DNA from: Coptis chinensis
Taxonomy: Eukaryota; Streptophyta; Magnoliopsida; Ranunculales; Ranunculaceae
DNA length: 64,000 nucleotides
Direction of reading: 5' to 3'
Assembly (NCBI GenBank): GCA_015680905.1
Contig: CM027377.1
Span: 26,374,501-26,438,500, forward strand
Position numbers and translations under genes: made by a program. This document shows, one piece after another, positions 35,574 to 47,690 of the stretch (within the stretch, counting starts at the first letter, position 1; every line of letters starts with the position of its first letter). The notes under the pieces were generated by a model, which did no database searches, was not told the origin of the DNA, and worked only from the letters and a program-made list of their open reading frames with translations.

Positions 35574-36540
35574 ATGGAGTCAGCTTTTAACACTACCGCA
35601 ATCAAATTATTATTCGATGATGAACTTTACAACAATGTTGAAATTAGCTATCCCGATATAGTAGAATCATTTACAACAATTGAGGTAATAATGTAATTTG
35701 AAAGCTTGTATTTTTTATTTATTTTATCAATAACTTAGCAAAAAACAATTTTCGTCAATAGTATCTAAGATCAAGGGTTTACGCAGGTCTTCGAAGATCG
35801 TCACTCGTTGATCCGATGGTGTTCGACAGTTGGTATGACTGTTGGAGTTGTGGTTGTGATATCAAGGTCCGATAATTTGGGACTTGGGCTAAGACCTAGA
35901 GTTTTCTTGAGTTGCGAAAAGGAGGGAAAATTTAGACCATCCGTAAAGCCGAAAATATTGAACAAAAACCAAAGAATATAAGCAATCCAAGTTCGAGAAG
36001 AAATGTGTGGTACATCCATTTGTGTTGAAAGGGGAATTACGAAACGAAGGTGGATGGATACTGAGTGTTATGTGTGGAACTCATAATCATACTATTGGGG
36101 AGCATCTTATAGGTCGTGCATTCGTCGGAAGGTTAAAAGCTGAAGAAAAATTGATTGTTCAGATTTGTCTTTGAGTGGTGTTAAACCCGTGAAATTTTAC
36201 CCTCTTGAAACAGAGAGATGACAATAATTTGTCAAACAAAAGCACTTTATACAATTATCGCCACAAGAATCGGTTGGTTCGGTTGAGTGGAAGAAACCAA
36301 ATGCAAGAATTTCTAAGAAATTTAGAAGAATTTGGGTACGAGTTTCATAGGGATAACCCGAAGAATGTGAATGTAGAGATTTGTTGTTTGCACATCCCCA
36401 ATCAATTCATTTGGCAAAGTGTTTTCCCGAGGTCATTGTCATGGATTGCACGTACAAGACGAATGTCTTCAAGATGCCATTGTTTGAAGTTGTTGGGTTC
36501 ACATCCACGATGAAGACATTCATAGTCCATACTGTACGTA
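35574..36540 (+). pseudogene. MULE (MuDR/FAR1-like) transposase, truncated
   Basis: Exon 1 is likely 35,574-35,684 (MESAFNTTAIKLLFDDELYN), ending at TGAG|GTAATA. Exon 2 starts after ACGCAG at 35,787 (FEDRHSLIRWCSTVG, the FAR1/MULE N-terminal pattern). Frameshifted pieces then give MCGTHNHTIGEHLIGRAFVG with its zinc-type Cys/His, and LSNKSTLYNYRHKNR (about 36,225-36,270). The start of the DDE domain reads HPQSIHLAKCFPEVIVMDCT, then YKTNVFKMPLFEVVGFTS (about 36,390-36,510). The first catalytic Asp is in VMDCTYKT. The gene stops at 36,540, where TATGAACA repeats take over, so two-thirds of the catalytic domain is missing. Confidence 0.82.
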
Positions 36541-36716
36541 CTACGAACAATCAATGTTCATAGTCATGAGCTATGAACATTCTTTGTTCATATCACAATT
36601 GGACTATGAACAATGATTGTTCATAGTTCGGTAGCTATGAACACTCATTGTTCATAGCTATTCATAGTCCAATGAGTGTACTATTAACAATCAATGTTCA
36701 TAGTCATGAACTATGG
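36541..36716. repeat. TATGAACA palindromic satellite, block 2
   Basis: Begins directly where the transposase reading frame breaks off, with the same CTATGAACA/TGTTCATAG inverted pairs as block 1. Confidence 0.85.
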
Positions 36717-36939
36717 CCATACGAGGCAATAATTCGTAAAATATCGATCTCGGTTTGCTAAAAAACAGGCATATATGATATATCGTTATATTTCGCGGCA
36801 GTGGAGGACTATAACATAATATATGTCATACGTCAAAGTTATGTCACTCCCTGTGACATAATACATTGAATTTTTCATATTCGGAACTCTACTGCATGCG
36901 GAACAGACACATTGGTACGTGTATGGCACCAACAGTGTC

Positions 36940-37795
36940 ATACCCCAAACTCCAATCCCCAAGTATGCCATTGGTCCCAAAAAAGTTGAATTCGAAAACC
37001 CCAAACTTATACGACCCGGATAGGTCGTTTGGGAATCAGTACAAACGACTTGCCCAAGTCGTTTGAGACTTAGTACAAACGACTTGGCCAAGTCGTTTGA
37101 GACTTAGTACAAACGACCCGGCCAGGTCGTTTGGACTAAGTCCCAAACGGTGTGGCCAAGTCGTTTGAGACTTAGTGCAAACGATCGGGATTGGGTCGTT
37201 TGGACTAAGTCCCAAACGATTTGGCCACGTTTGGGACTTAGTCCAAACGACCCGGCCACACCGGTCAAGAACCCAAAAAACAGAACTTTAAATTTTTTTC
37301 AAAGTTCAAATCTCAAACGACATGGCCATACCGTCTGGACTGAGTCCAAAACGATGTGGCCATATTGTTTGGGATTTGGACTTAGAAAAAAATGGCCACA
37401 CTGTTTGGGACTTAGAAAAATCCCCAACGATATGGCCACACCATTTGGACTAAGTCTCCAACGATATGGCCACACCATTTGGACTTAGTACAAAACGATG
37501 TGGCCATGTCATTTGGGATTTGAACTTTGAAAAAATATAAAGTTCTGTTTTTTGGGCTCTTAACCGGTGTGGCCGGGTCGTTTGGACTAAGTCCCAAACG
37601 GTGTGGTCAAGTCGTTTGGGATTTTAGTCCAAACGACTCCAGCCAGCGGTCGTTTAAGTTTGGGGTTTCGAATTCAATTTTTTGGGGACCAATGGCATAC
37701 TTGTAATAATTGTTTTTTTAGATTTTTTGAAACCAATGGCACACTTGTAATAATTGTTTTTTGTGGGAGTCTGCCCAACACAAATTGGGGTCCGG
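36940..37795. mobile_element. Fold-back MULE-like element with AAACGAC subrepeats
   Basis: The two ends are inverted copies: AAGTATGCCATTGGTCCC at about 36,961 faces ACCAATGGCATACTTGTAAT at about 37,690. Inside are about 15 palindromic units of the type AAACGACTTGGCCAAGTCGT. The right end (GAGTCTGCCCAACACAAATT, then GGGGTCCG, to about 37,795) is the exact inverted counterpart of the left end at 61,753. The left end lacks the outermost bases. There is no coding content. Long subterminal repeats fit a fold-back or MULE TIR derivative. Confidence 0.7.
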
Positions 37796-37829
37796 CAGTC
37801 ATCTAAATAGGACTCATAAACAACCAAAG

Positions 37830-38040
37830 CAACTAATGATCCGAACAAAATATACATTTTCAGCACCATATACAATGGATAATCACATTAGCATCCAGTA
37901 TCCACATTCTAAATTTATAGGCAAAAAACTAACTAAAGCACCGAATGACCCCTGAAAAGATATGCAGTTTCAGCAACAAACACAAAATGGATCACCACTT
38001 TAGTTCCCACTTCCCACATTCCAAATCATTTTTTGGCTAG
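37830..38040. repeat. Diverged tandem duplication of about 110 bp
   Basis: Two adjacent units share GAACAAAATATACATTTTCA/GAAAAGATATGCAGTTTCAG and CCACATTCTAAAT/CCACATTCCAAAT at the same spacing. No gene seen. Confidence 0.5.
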
Positions 38041-38169
38041 ATGATATAGCAACCATTCCCTACGCCTCTCAAAATTTTAACACCATGAACACCCTTGCTT
38101 TTTTGTCATCATCAAGGAGCTCTAAAGCTTTAATGAAAGTAATCTTTGTCTAGGTCGGGCACATTTTCT

Positions 38170-38850
38170 AATTCAGCAATGATCTTTGCTTCTTCTCGTA
38201 TGTTCAACACTAGAACAAGTAATTTGTTTCTTCATATTACGACCCTTTTTTAGAAATCTGCAACGGTTTCCATGCCATGAATTGCCTCTTCCATACCCTC
38301 TCCGGTGATTTTTCGCAGGTTTCCTAGCATTGGATTGATTGCTTGATCGCGTTGATCGATTCCTCTTAGCATTAGTTGATGGGACTTGAACATTGTTCAT
38401 CACCTTTTGCCTTCGTTCTAAATAAAAGACATATTTACTTAATCGATCAGTTGATAACCTTAATACCTGACAGTAGTACGACATAGAAAATGACGCCAAC
38501 AATACATGTGTTTACCAAGTTACCAACTAAGTCTGTGTATAGTTCATTTATCCTATTCATAATCCATAAACCAAAATGACAACTGAAAAGGGACTGACCA
38601 TTTTGACCCTTACCATGGCCCAAAGCAGCTAATTCTTCATCTACTAAGTTGATCACTGCTGCATTTGGGGGAGGAGTCACAGTGGCTCCTGCTTCAGCTT
38701 GGGCCGCTCTTGCTGCCTATATCTGATATATTGATTCAAGAAGAATCTGCGCCTCGTACCTAGACTACCTAGAACGACGCATGATACGCATGATACGTTG
38801 ATTTCTTTCTTGAAAGTTCAGACCATTTCCACTTCGATTTGTCTGAGCCA
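38170..38850 (-). pseudogene. Unrecognised two-exon gene remnant
   Basis: On the - strand an ATG at 38,850 starts MAQTNRSGNGLNFQERN, followed after a stop by YEAQILLESIYQI and AQAEAGATVTPPPNAAVINL. A splice-donor-like GTAAGG (about 38,617) follows EELAALGHG. An acceptor-like TTTTATTTAG (about 38,420) precedes a basic exon (RRQKVMNNVQ, STNAKRNRSTRSSN). I do not recognise the family. The Arg/Ser/Asn-rich tail could bind nucleic acid, which is inference only. Two internal stops suggest a pseudogene. Confidence 0.3.
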
Positions 38851-39520
38851 TATTAAACCTGAAATAAAAAGTTTTTATAACTCTCTGAGGTACCAATCAA
38901 CCATCCTACCTCTACTAAAGACTGTGCAGTTAAATCGCTACCGCTTGGAAGAAAGTAGTAGTGAGTAGGTGTAATCGGTCGGGGATTAATTGGATGATTT
39001 TTCATAACACTACATTTCTTTACAAATAATTATTAAATATATTTAACTTTGAAATACCAACATAATGAAGCCAATTAAGAACCCAATCAATCAATAAACA
39101 ATTAAAACACTCAATCAACTAAAATAAATATGATTAAAGTGTAGAACTTTACGTAATCGAGGGTTGGTCGAATCAGCAAAATGTTGAGTTCAATGTTTAA
39201 CATTGAAATAGTAAACACAATTACTCGGCTAATCGGGCCTAATCGGCCGAGTACTTGAGGAGTTTTTGAGCCCGATTGTGATCGGGGATTAAATTGTTAG
39301 TCGGGTCGGCTAAGCAAATTGAGTAGCTTAGTACTTACCGATTACTCGGGAGTACTCAACGATTTAATAGCCCAGACTTAAGCTCTATAAAGATGTACAA
39401 ATGCTCCAAAATAAAATGATTTCCAAAATGATATATTACTTAAGTTTGGTGACGTGGTGGAGACTGGAGAGAGAGAGGAGGAAATTTTAGTGATTTCGTG
39501 GGGAAGGAAATTTTGCTAAA
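38851..39520. other. AT-rich spacer
   Basis: No gene. A GC-richer patch at about 39,220-39,350 carries repeated CGGCTAA/ATCGGG and TACTCG words with weak inverted symmetry. Confidence 0.4.
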
Positions 39521-39523
39521 TTA

Positions 39524-39760
39524 TCACGCGTCGGAGGGTCTGGTGGGAAATCTGGCGTTGGTTAATGGAAGAAAATTTACCGGAATTTTTGATTCTTGAT
39601 TTAATCCAAGGAGTTCGGAAGATCTAAAATTATTGTGAATATACTGCTGGTTCCTCCGAGGATAGGATGAGGACTTTGCCTCGATTAGTACCAATGGCAA
39701 AGGCGATGAAGCCTCACCTCCACTACTTAACCCTAACATCTTCATCACTCAAAGTTCTCT
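39524..39760 (-). pseudogene. Unrecognised gene fragment containing duplication copy B
   Basis: A - strand frame begins MMKMLGLSSGGEASSPLPLV and continues for 74 residues (SYPRRNQQYIHNNFRSSELL, TNARFPTRPSD). Part of it (39,608-39,693) is duplicated at 33,976-34,060. No domain is recognised. A pyrimidine-rich stretch at about 39,820-39,840 on the - strand precedes it. Confidence 0.3.
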
Positions 39761-40072
39761 CAATCCACCGATCAACATAAACTTCCCCACTCAAACTATC
39801 ACCGGTCATTGACATTGCAAAATAAAAAGAAGAAGAAAGATCAAATTTTTATTAAAAGCACGACTTTTGATAGCAAAGGATGGAAAAATTTCTTTCTTTC
39901 TAGCGCTCTGCGCCTTTCCTTTGATTGAAGAATGAAGGGACGAAAACCTTTCACAAAACCGTAAAGGCAAAACCCTTACCGCACAAACCTCAAAACCGAC
40001 AAAAACTTTCGCATTCCCATAATGAATGATAACTTCACAAAAACCTGTCCAACACGTGTTCCAAAACTTTAT

Positions 40073-40345
40073 TTTGCCTTTATTTTAGGCTAAATCTATC
40101 GCGAGGATGTATGTATCGCGGCCCCTCACATCTGGGCCACTCACACATAAGGGGTGGCGTGTATTGCATCACGGCATCTGCATCTATGGTCTCTAAGATG
40201 TATCGCGGCGCGAGGATGTGAGGGCATTTGGATCCGTGCCATTGATGCAATACACATACAACCCCTGTGGATGAGTGGCCCAGATGTGAGGGCGTACCAT
40301 ACATCTTGCGCACAGTAGATTTAGCCCTAAAATAAAGGGAGCTTG
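40073..40345. mobile_element. Inverted dimer of the 138 bp MITE family
   Basis: Two MITE halves face each other, each beginning GGCTAAATCT at the outside and extending through CCCTCACATCTGGGCCACTC. The flanks TTTATTTTA and TAAAATAAA are also inverted. The pair makes a palindrome of about 270 bp. Confidence 0.6.
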
Positions 40346-40619
40346 TGTAAGTACTCTCCGTTCTACACCCAGTACACGTGTCCACACATCGTCGTGTTCC
40401 ACCGGTTTCGTACCAAGTCATCGGTCGTTGTCCCTAAACACCAAACCCGCACAATTGATTAGGCTATTTCATTATGACTGCTATTTGATTAGGGTGCTAC
40501 AAACAAACAAATTGATTATGTTCTCGTTTAATTGCAGTATAATCGTACTACATTGGCGTATAACGAAGCTACATTGTTTATTTAAAGAACAAGCATAAGA
40601 AACCAGAATCGATAATAAA

Positions 40620-41280
40620 CAAGAAAGATTGATGTCTGACATGAATGGGAGAATGGAGTGATTGCCGATGGTTGGGATTCTTTTGACAAATAACAACTTC
40701 TCTTCACTGAAATCGTACCCAAGGATCTTTGTCGTTGCATTCAAAAACTGCAATATTTTTACGTGGAAAGGTCAACGAAAAATGGGTGACGGTAATGTAG
40801 TGAATAGTGAATACAATTTGTCCAACGAATCGCCCTCGGTTCACTCCACAACCTGTTGTTGTAATCATGTAAAACCCTAAATTCTAATTTCTCAAGTAGC
40901 ATTGTTCTCCTCACTTTTAGAACCCGAACATAATAGCAATAGTACCATTAAACTGAAACGGTTTGTGCGACTTTGGTGGGGATTTAGTCTGCGGTAGCCC
41001 AATCCTCGCCCAAGATTCGAGGGCAATGTTAAATACCAATATGCCTTCCTCATAAAGAGACCCGGTGAAGATATTTTTTGCAGCCACCGCTGGTCGCTTT
41101 CCCTCGATCGTTCATCATAAAATGCCAAGTCCAAGTTGTTCAACCTTCTCCATTCCAAACTTCGGGAATCAAACAATTCAACATACTTGATGCGAGATAG
41201 CTTCGTTTTATCTGCTCGGGTAGGCCTTACAGAGTTGAATTTGGAATCTGACAGTCGAAACATAATGGTTCCATTGAATT
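40620..41280 (-). pseudogene. F-box-associated-like gene fragment, copy A
   Basis: The - strand frame 41,263-40,892 reads KYVELFDSRSLEWRRLNNLD, then KAYWYLTLPSNLG. This pattern (xxFDSRSxxWRRLxxLxLP, then YWLTLPSN) resembles the C-terminal associated region of plant F-box proteins. A second frame (40,753-40,481) holds ILGYDFSEEKLLFVKRIPT. Frameshifts separate the pieces and there is no F-box itself. The whole stretch is duplicated in the same orientation at 59,297-59,880. F-box proteins select targets for SCF ubiquitin ligases; assignment here is tentative. Confidence 0.4.
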
Positions 41281-44200
41281 CACCAACATTCCATAGGATT
41301 TTATAAGGAATCTAACCCTAGGAGTATGATTTGATACTCATGACATACTTTCTTGGATATGACTATTCATATGACATACTATCATGTATGTCAAACATAT
41401 TGATATAGACAATTATTTGTATATACTAATTTTTAGTGAAGCGTTTTTAATGGCATACTTTACTACGTAAAATGCTTTGTGAGTTTTGAGTGTTAATGAA
41501 GTGAGCTAGGATTTTGCAGCTTCCATGGAGCCTTGGAGGAATGAATGTTGCACACAGCACACATAATGAATGCTACGAGTTAGGAAAATTTTCTAGTAGG
41601 GTGGAGTCCAATAGGTACACAATAGCATTTTGGATAGTGATGGACAAATATGATGATCTATTTTAGATGATACTTAGGCACCAAGCTTTTTGGATAAGTG
41701 TGTAACTTCGGAACATAAATAATTCCAAAATATAATATTTGGTTGAATATGGATTTTGTTAGTTGGTTCAAATTTTCGTTTCATATGATTCTTAGGAAAT
41801 TCGAAAAAAATAGTGGAATCCGAAAAAGAGAAGCAGTGAAATTCCAAGTAAATGGCATCTAATCTCGAGTCCAAGTAAACAATTAGTAGTTAATCTTACT
41901 TATCGATTTTGTTTACAATCATTAACTCACTGTTTTTATTGCTCTACCTATCACTAGTCGCAGAACGTTTTGCAACATATTAATTCTTGAACATGAACTA
42001 AGTAAAATACTTTACTCAGGTAACTAATTGAAGTCATAACCAAGGAAATTCCACGCTCGAAGAGTCTTGAGCTAGACCTAATGCCCTAGTAGGTCTACGG
42101 TTTAGCAAATCAACATTTAGAAGAACATATGAAATGTGCATGTTTAGAATCAATAGTAAGAGCTCACCAACACCTGATGCAAAGACAATAGTGTTAAGGT
42201 ATTACAAATCTAAAGGCTACATTCTATTGACTTGTTCAATAACCCTAGAAACCTAATACAAATATATACATACCCCAAATATATGCCCTGCAGTTGATTA
42301 CAATACCCCTTACAGAATGACCTAAATATCCTTATTATCGTAACAAAGGTAATGCAAGGAAAGATGCAAGCAATAAGCATTTCAAGTTTTTCTCGATTCC
42401 ATAGAGATGGAGGTAATCGGTACAATGCTATGATGCAAAGAACACTTCGTGCAAGCAATTAAATTACGTTGAGAGCGGTAAATGGGAAAGGCTTAGTCAA
42501 ATGCGGTGTTAAGAGATCGACCTCTTATTTTCTTATAGTTAACTAAACTGCAAGAAATTTGAGCACCACAAACAAGCTCCAAATGACTTGTTTAAGAAGT
42601 GTGAATGCAGTAAATGTAATGTTTTTGTTCTTTTTGTTATGAAAAGGTTAGGGGTTGAGGCAACCCAAACCTGCATTCAATGAGTTGTATCCCAAGGCAG
42701 TCTTTTTCCACAATACACTGTAGGCTTTCATTCAGTGGAGAGTAGAGTACAAAATTGCATCCCCAGGCATACTCAAATACATTACAAATTGAAAAAGAGA
42801 TGAACGATATGGAAGATAATCGAGTGAGCGGAATTGAAGCGATTTTGGCGAGGGGGGGATATGGAGACAAAACCAACTTGGTTGGTTTTCATGCATCTCA
42901 TCCTCACTTCTCTCTCATTTTTTCTCTTTCTCCTTCACCCATCTCTCCCTCTCCCCTGCATCACCCAATTCTCTCTCTCTCTCCATAGCTCCACTCACTC
43001 CCCACTGCCATTGCATTTATAAGCAATATTGAGTATTTGATAGTTTAGTACGCATGACAATAGAGCATTAAAGCTTATTGTTTTTAATACCCATTTTCTA
43101 CCAATGTAGAATCACTTGCCTTTAGTTAGAGCTATACCAAGCAAAAGCCCTGACCTAGCATTGTTCCCAAAACACTATCCTCCAATATCATCAATTTACC
43201 TTTTAAGTCTGTTTGAAACCCTAACTACTCTAGTAAGTTAGCCACGTATCCCAAATGATGGGTATGAGATACTAGGAACTGCCCAAGGATTAAAAAAGAA
43301 AAGAAAAAAGGTAACTTAAGTTAAAGAGAATGTACATCAAAATCAAGAAATTTAGATACAATTCAAACAAATGGGGATATTATATCCAACCATAATTGGG
43401 TCAACCATCCCGTGTCTGTCTCAATTGCTCCGTCTCCCACATTCTTTTCTTTCTCTCAAAAGAGACAACTCACTAACAAGACAAGTAAACAAACCTAATC
43501 TCACCTTCACAAACTTGAGACGTGGCTATATGCAATGCAACACATCCCGTGCACCTAGTATAAAATGTTTGGTGCGAGAGTGGTATTGTATCCTGACATG
43601 GATATAACACCATGACATAACCGATGTGTACCAATCCGGTCAACATATGGGGATTGGGTCAGCTGTAGCAATGAAATCACATAACATGGAACAATCTATT
43701 TATTTTCCATGACTCTTAAGCCTAAGCAATTTATGCATCATTTATATAGAAAAAGTTATCAAGGTCCCTTTTGGGGCATACTGGTTGTGGAACGCACCTG
43801 TGGTGACTCGATGACGCGAGTCCTCCGAACAAGCCAAGTTGCCACCCACAAGGCCACAACACAAAAGATAACACAAGTGCGAAAGCTTTGTACAAAACTA
43901 AACACCACTGCTTCATCGTGTGGTGCCATTTACACAAGTTAATATATATAACAAACTTAAAGAAACTACAAATTGTCCAAAATACATGATGAACAACAAC
44001 AAAATTATACACAACCAGAATATTTAATGTAGTCCTACTCTAATTACGAGAAGTATGGTCGGACACAAAATGAACACCTAAGTGTAAACACACTAAGCAA
44101 ACATAGATGACCAAGTGAAGTAGTCCTAGTCTGCATCGAACTCGTCCTGCATATATATAGCGTTTTTTTAATTATTGGCTAAATATTGTAGATATTTTTG

Positions 44201-45751
44201 GTAGTACCCTATGCGGGTTGCATATTTATTTTTGCTATGTATACTTTGGACAGATTTATCTAGTTTTCTTGGAATTTAAACTTTTGTACCAAATATGTAG
44301 AATGTATATGACATGATTTGGTCAGATGGTGAATTTTAACTAACTTAAATACCTGACACATTTTAATATAGCTATACATTTTCTTTGCCATGGGTTGCAA
44401 GTGAATAAGTATTTGGTTCTACTATCTTGAGGCCTCGTTCTTGTGAGTGAATAGGTCCGTTCCAGTACCAATGCTCCAAAGTGGGGCTTTGAGGGACGGA
44501 TTTAAACCAACCAAACTCCCTTTTGTCCCCGTAACCCCCCTAGATAGGATTACGTCGCTCACTTGAAAATACGTCCAATTTACTCAAGAAACAAGACTTT
44601 TTTTTTTGGCTCTATTATTTTTTAGAGTTTATGCGGAAATTGAAACACCCCATAATTTCAAAGCGAAATAAAATCATTGTGAAGTAAACACCCTTGAACC
44701 AACCAAAATTATAACGATTATGAAGATACTAATTTCAAACAAAATAAGATAAAAATAAAGTATCTTCAAACCAAGCAAAACCGAACGATGTATCGATATA
44801 TTAAATTCACATCAATAACTAACAAAATATAAAACATCCTCGTAAAACATACCTTTGAAGCAAGAAAATCAAAGCGAGAATCAATGCAAGCAAAATCTAA
44901 GAAAAGCGAAACGAAAAACCATAAATTAAGAGAGAGATGAAAAACAATTTGTTAACAATTAATGGAGAGATGAGTGGAGTATTCTACTTACCCTAGCTAG
45001 TTTAGAATATATACGTGGCAGTTAGAAAAGAGTGTGTACTAGCCAGTGAGGCAGTGAGGGAGAGAGGAGAGAAAGGGAGGTTTTGTTTCCTCATATATGA
45101 GCGATTGAGCGGGGATATTGAGGTTTCCAAAAGGATTCAAAATAATGATAGAGCGGGATTTTTTGGTTTCCAAATTTCGCAAAATTTTCGGGTTGCTTTG
45201 GTTTCCCTCTTTCGCAAAATTTTGAAATTTGCATTGACTAGTATGACCCTATGAAATTTGAGTATCAGAAGTCAGAACCGATGGAAATTTGACTAAATTT
45301 CGTCAACCTTACCCGATTTGGGTCAAAGTCAGAACTGGTTTTTTGACCGGATCAGGTTAGACAACTAGTTCAAATAAAACCAGAGCAGTTCTTTGTTAGA
45401 GAAAAATCGTCCGCCATTAGTTTTGGTACAGCCCGCACACAGCACATCGTAGATTTAGCGATATGATTATATAACCTGTAATTATAATGGCTCAATTATA
45501 ATTGAGGCAACTAAAGGAAGTATTTGGTTGAATCAACACGGCCATGTTAATTGAAAACTCCAAAGTTAAACACATTTTTTAACATTTGAACAACCGAGTT
45601 GACCGGTTCACCAGTTCATAACTTGAATCGGGCAGTTCAAACTTCAAACCATAGTACAAAATATCAGGATATGAGTGTTTATCGATACTCAATTTCTTGA
45701 TATGTATCGTGGATATATCCCCATCTTTGGGGACATTTTACATTGTTTGAT
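41281..45751. other. Long spacer without recognisable genes
   Basis: No coding region is supported. It holds a CT-rich stretch (about 42,895-43,020) and AT-rich sequence with diffuse short repeats. ORFs here are short, mutually overlapping and lack domain patterns. It may be old, decayed transposon sequence. Confidence 0.45.
45743..45751. repeat. 9 bp target site duplication, left
   Basis: TTGTTTGAT, repeated exactly at 46,155-46,163. Confidence 0.85.
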
Positions 45752-46154
45752 GGGAGGGGTTCAAGGTACATATCTTATCTTAACACTTAAACAAACTCAA
45801 AATTGTTAGGGCATTTATAAGTTTTGGATTAGGCTAATTTTTTGTGGATATGATTTTCTAACTATTTTAAACATTGTCACAAATATTTAAAAAAAAATAT
45901 ATATATTATAAACTTGCTAAATACAATATCAACAATAGTGAAAATGAACGGTCTACAATTAGCCAAATTTTGTAAATTGTTAACTACATTAAACAAGTTT
46001 TGAATTTTTGGATTTTTTTATTATTTGTGAGAATGTTTAGAATAGTTAGGAGATCATATCAACAAAAATTAGCCTAATTCAAAACTTATAAATGCCCTAA
46101 CGATTTTGAGTTTGTTTACGTGTTAAGCTAAAATATGTCCCTAGAACCCCTCCC
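45752..46154. mobile_element. MULE-type MITE, 403 bp, long terminal inverted repeats
   Basis: Begins GGGAGGGGTTCAAGG and ends CCTAGAACCCCTCCC. Inverted arms extend about 150 bp, including ACAAACTCAAAATTGTTAGG against its reverse complement near 46,100. A perfect 9 bp duplication flanks it. Non-coding. A 9 bp duplication plus long inverted ends is the Mutator signature. Confidence 0.88.
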
Positions 46155-46163
46155 TTGTTTGAT
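46155..46163. repeat. 9 bp target site duplication, right
   Basis: TTGTTTGAT, identical to the left copy. Confidence 0.85.
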
Positions 46164-46200
46164 ATGCAAATATCGTAGATATATCTAAAGCAATCTACTA

Positions 46201-46240
46201 TCTATATACTAAAGCAGAGACCTATTGTATTTTCTATCCT
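46201..46240 (+). other. Candidate Helitron 5' terminus
   Basis: TCTATATACTAAAGCAGAGA follows an A. This resembles the TC-starting ends of plant Helitrons (TCTATATA-TAAA-GAG type). I found no matching CTRR hairpin end, so this is a candidate only. Confidence 0.35.
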
Positions 46241-46299
46241 ACAATCCATTGCATGGGATCTCTTTGGAAGGTATGAGTATATTTCCAATTCTTATATTT

Positions 46300-46510
46300 A
46301 GAGAGTTTGAGTGTATTTTCAATTCTTATCTATTTGATTAAATAAAAAAAAAAATACTAGATAATATGTGATTTGTAGAAGGTAATTTCCTATTACTTAA
46401 TCAAACACTTTTAGTGTTCTAATTCTTATATATTTGATCAAAAAAAAAAATACTATAAATTAGGTGATTTGTAGAAACTAATTCCCTATTACAAATCATA
46501 CAATTTTAAT
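46300..46510. repeat. About 110 bp tandem duplication
   Basis: Two units share ATTCTTAT, TATTTGAT, a poly-A run, AATACTA, GTGATTTGTAGAA and TATTAC in the same order. Confidence 0.65.
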
Positions 46511-47055
46511 GTCTATGATAAAGCACCGACATATTTTGAATATATCCTTAACATGGCCTCAAAACATAGTTATTATACAAAAATAACATCACAAAATAAC
46601 AGCAAAACAATAATGACAAATATTTTAAAATATGTATTCTAAATGAAACTAATGTCAAAAAACAATTAATGGGGAATCGAAAACTGGATGCAAATGTATC
46701 GAACTAACCTCAAATAATATTTAAAGTAAAATTGAAATCGGATGCAAATGCAAGCATTAAACTAATCTTAAAAAGTAATTAATATAAAATCGGAATATGG
46801 ATACAACTACATTAAACTAACCTCAAAGAATAATTAACAGGAAATCAAAACTTGGATGGAAATACATCAAACTAACATGAAAAAATAATTGTTGGAAAAT
46901 CGAAAATTGGATGCAAATGCATTGAGCTAACTGCTAACCCTCGAAGATTAAATTAACGGGAAATCGGAAACTGGTTGCAACTGCATTGAACTAACCTCAA
47001 AGAAAAATTAATTATAAATTGGAAACATATAATGCAAATGTGTGGAACTAATCTT

Positions 47056-47211
47056 ATAAAATAAGAGTTAGTCTTCAGTGCGCATGTTGTATGGTATGCA
47101 TGCAGTATGGGCCTTTGGATCAGTACTTCTTTGATGAAATACACCCACCCTCTGTGTGTGATCGAGTGGCCCAGATGTATCTCGCGCACCATAGATTTAG
47201 CCATAAAATAA
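47056..47211. mobile_element. 138 bp MITE, insertion 1, with 9 bp duplication
   Basis: Element 47,065-47,202 is flanked by ATAAAATAA at 47,056-47,064 and 47,203-47,211. Ends are GAGTTAGTCTTCAGTGCGC and GCGCACCATAGATTTAGCC (imperfect inverted repeats). Inserted into a minisatellite unit. Non-coding. Confidence 0.88.
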
Positions 47212-47690
47212 TTAATGGGAAATCAAAACCGGATGCAACTGCACTGAACTAATCTAAAAAAATACAGTGGATGCAAAACCTCAAGAAGTAATTAATGGGA
47301 AATCGGAAACTGGTTGCAAATTAATTGAACTAACCTCAAACAATAACTAACCTCAAATAATAATTTACATTTATTGAATTTGGATTAATACAATAGTTAT
47401 CTGGATGCAAATGCATGGAACTGACCTCGAAGAACAATTAACATGAAATTTAAAATTGGATGCAAATGTATTAAACTAACCGAAAAAAGAATAATTAACG
47501 AGAAATCATAAATTTGATGCAACTGCATTGAACTGCTCTCAAAAAATAAATAACGGAAATTGGAAATTGGATGCAACTGCATTGAACTAACATCAAAATA
47601 TAAATAACGGAAAATCAGAAACTGGATGCAAATACATTAAACTAACCTCAAAACATAGTTGGGTTATATGTTGTGGGAATATCTCGATAA

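Noticed and set aside
35801..36019. - strand ORF over the MULE gene
   Set aside because: Shadow of the + strand transposase exon, whose protein pattern is recognisable.
40080..40421. - strand Cys/His-containing ORFs as a zinc-finger gene
   Set aside because: They fall in the inverted MITE dimer; the Cys/His come from the repeated CACATCTGGGCCACTC sequence.
43371..45254. Several ORFs of 75-95 codons as host genes
   Set aside because: They overlap on opposite strands, have no domain-like patterns and no splice or promoter context.
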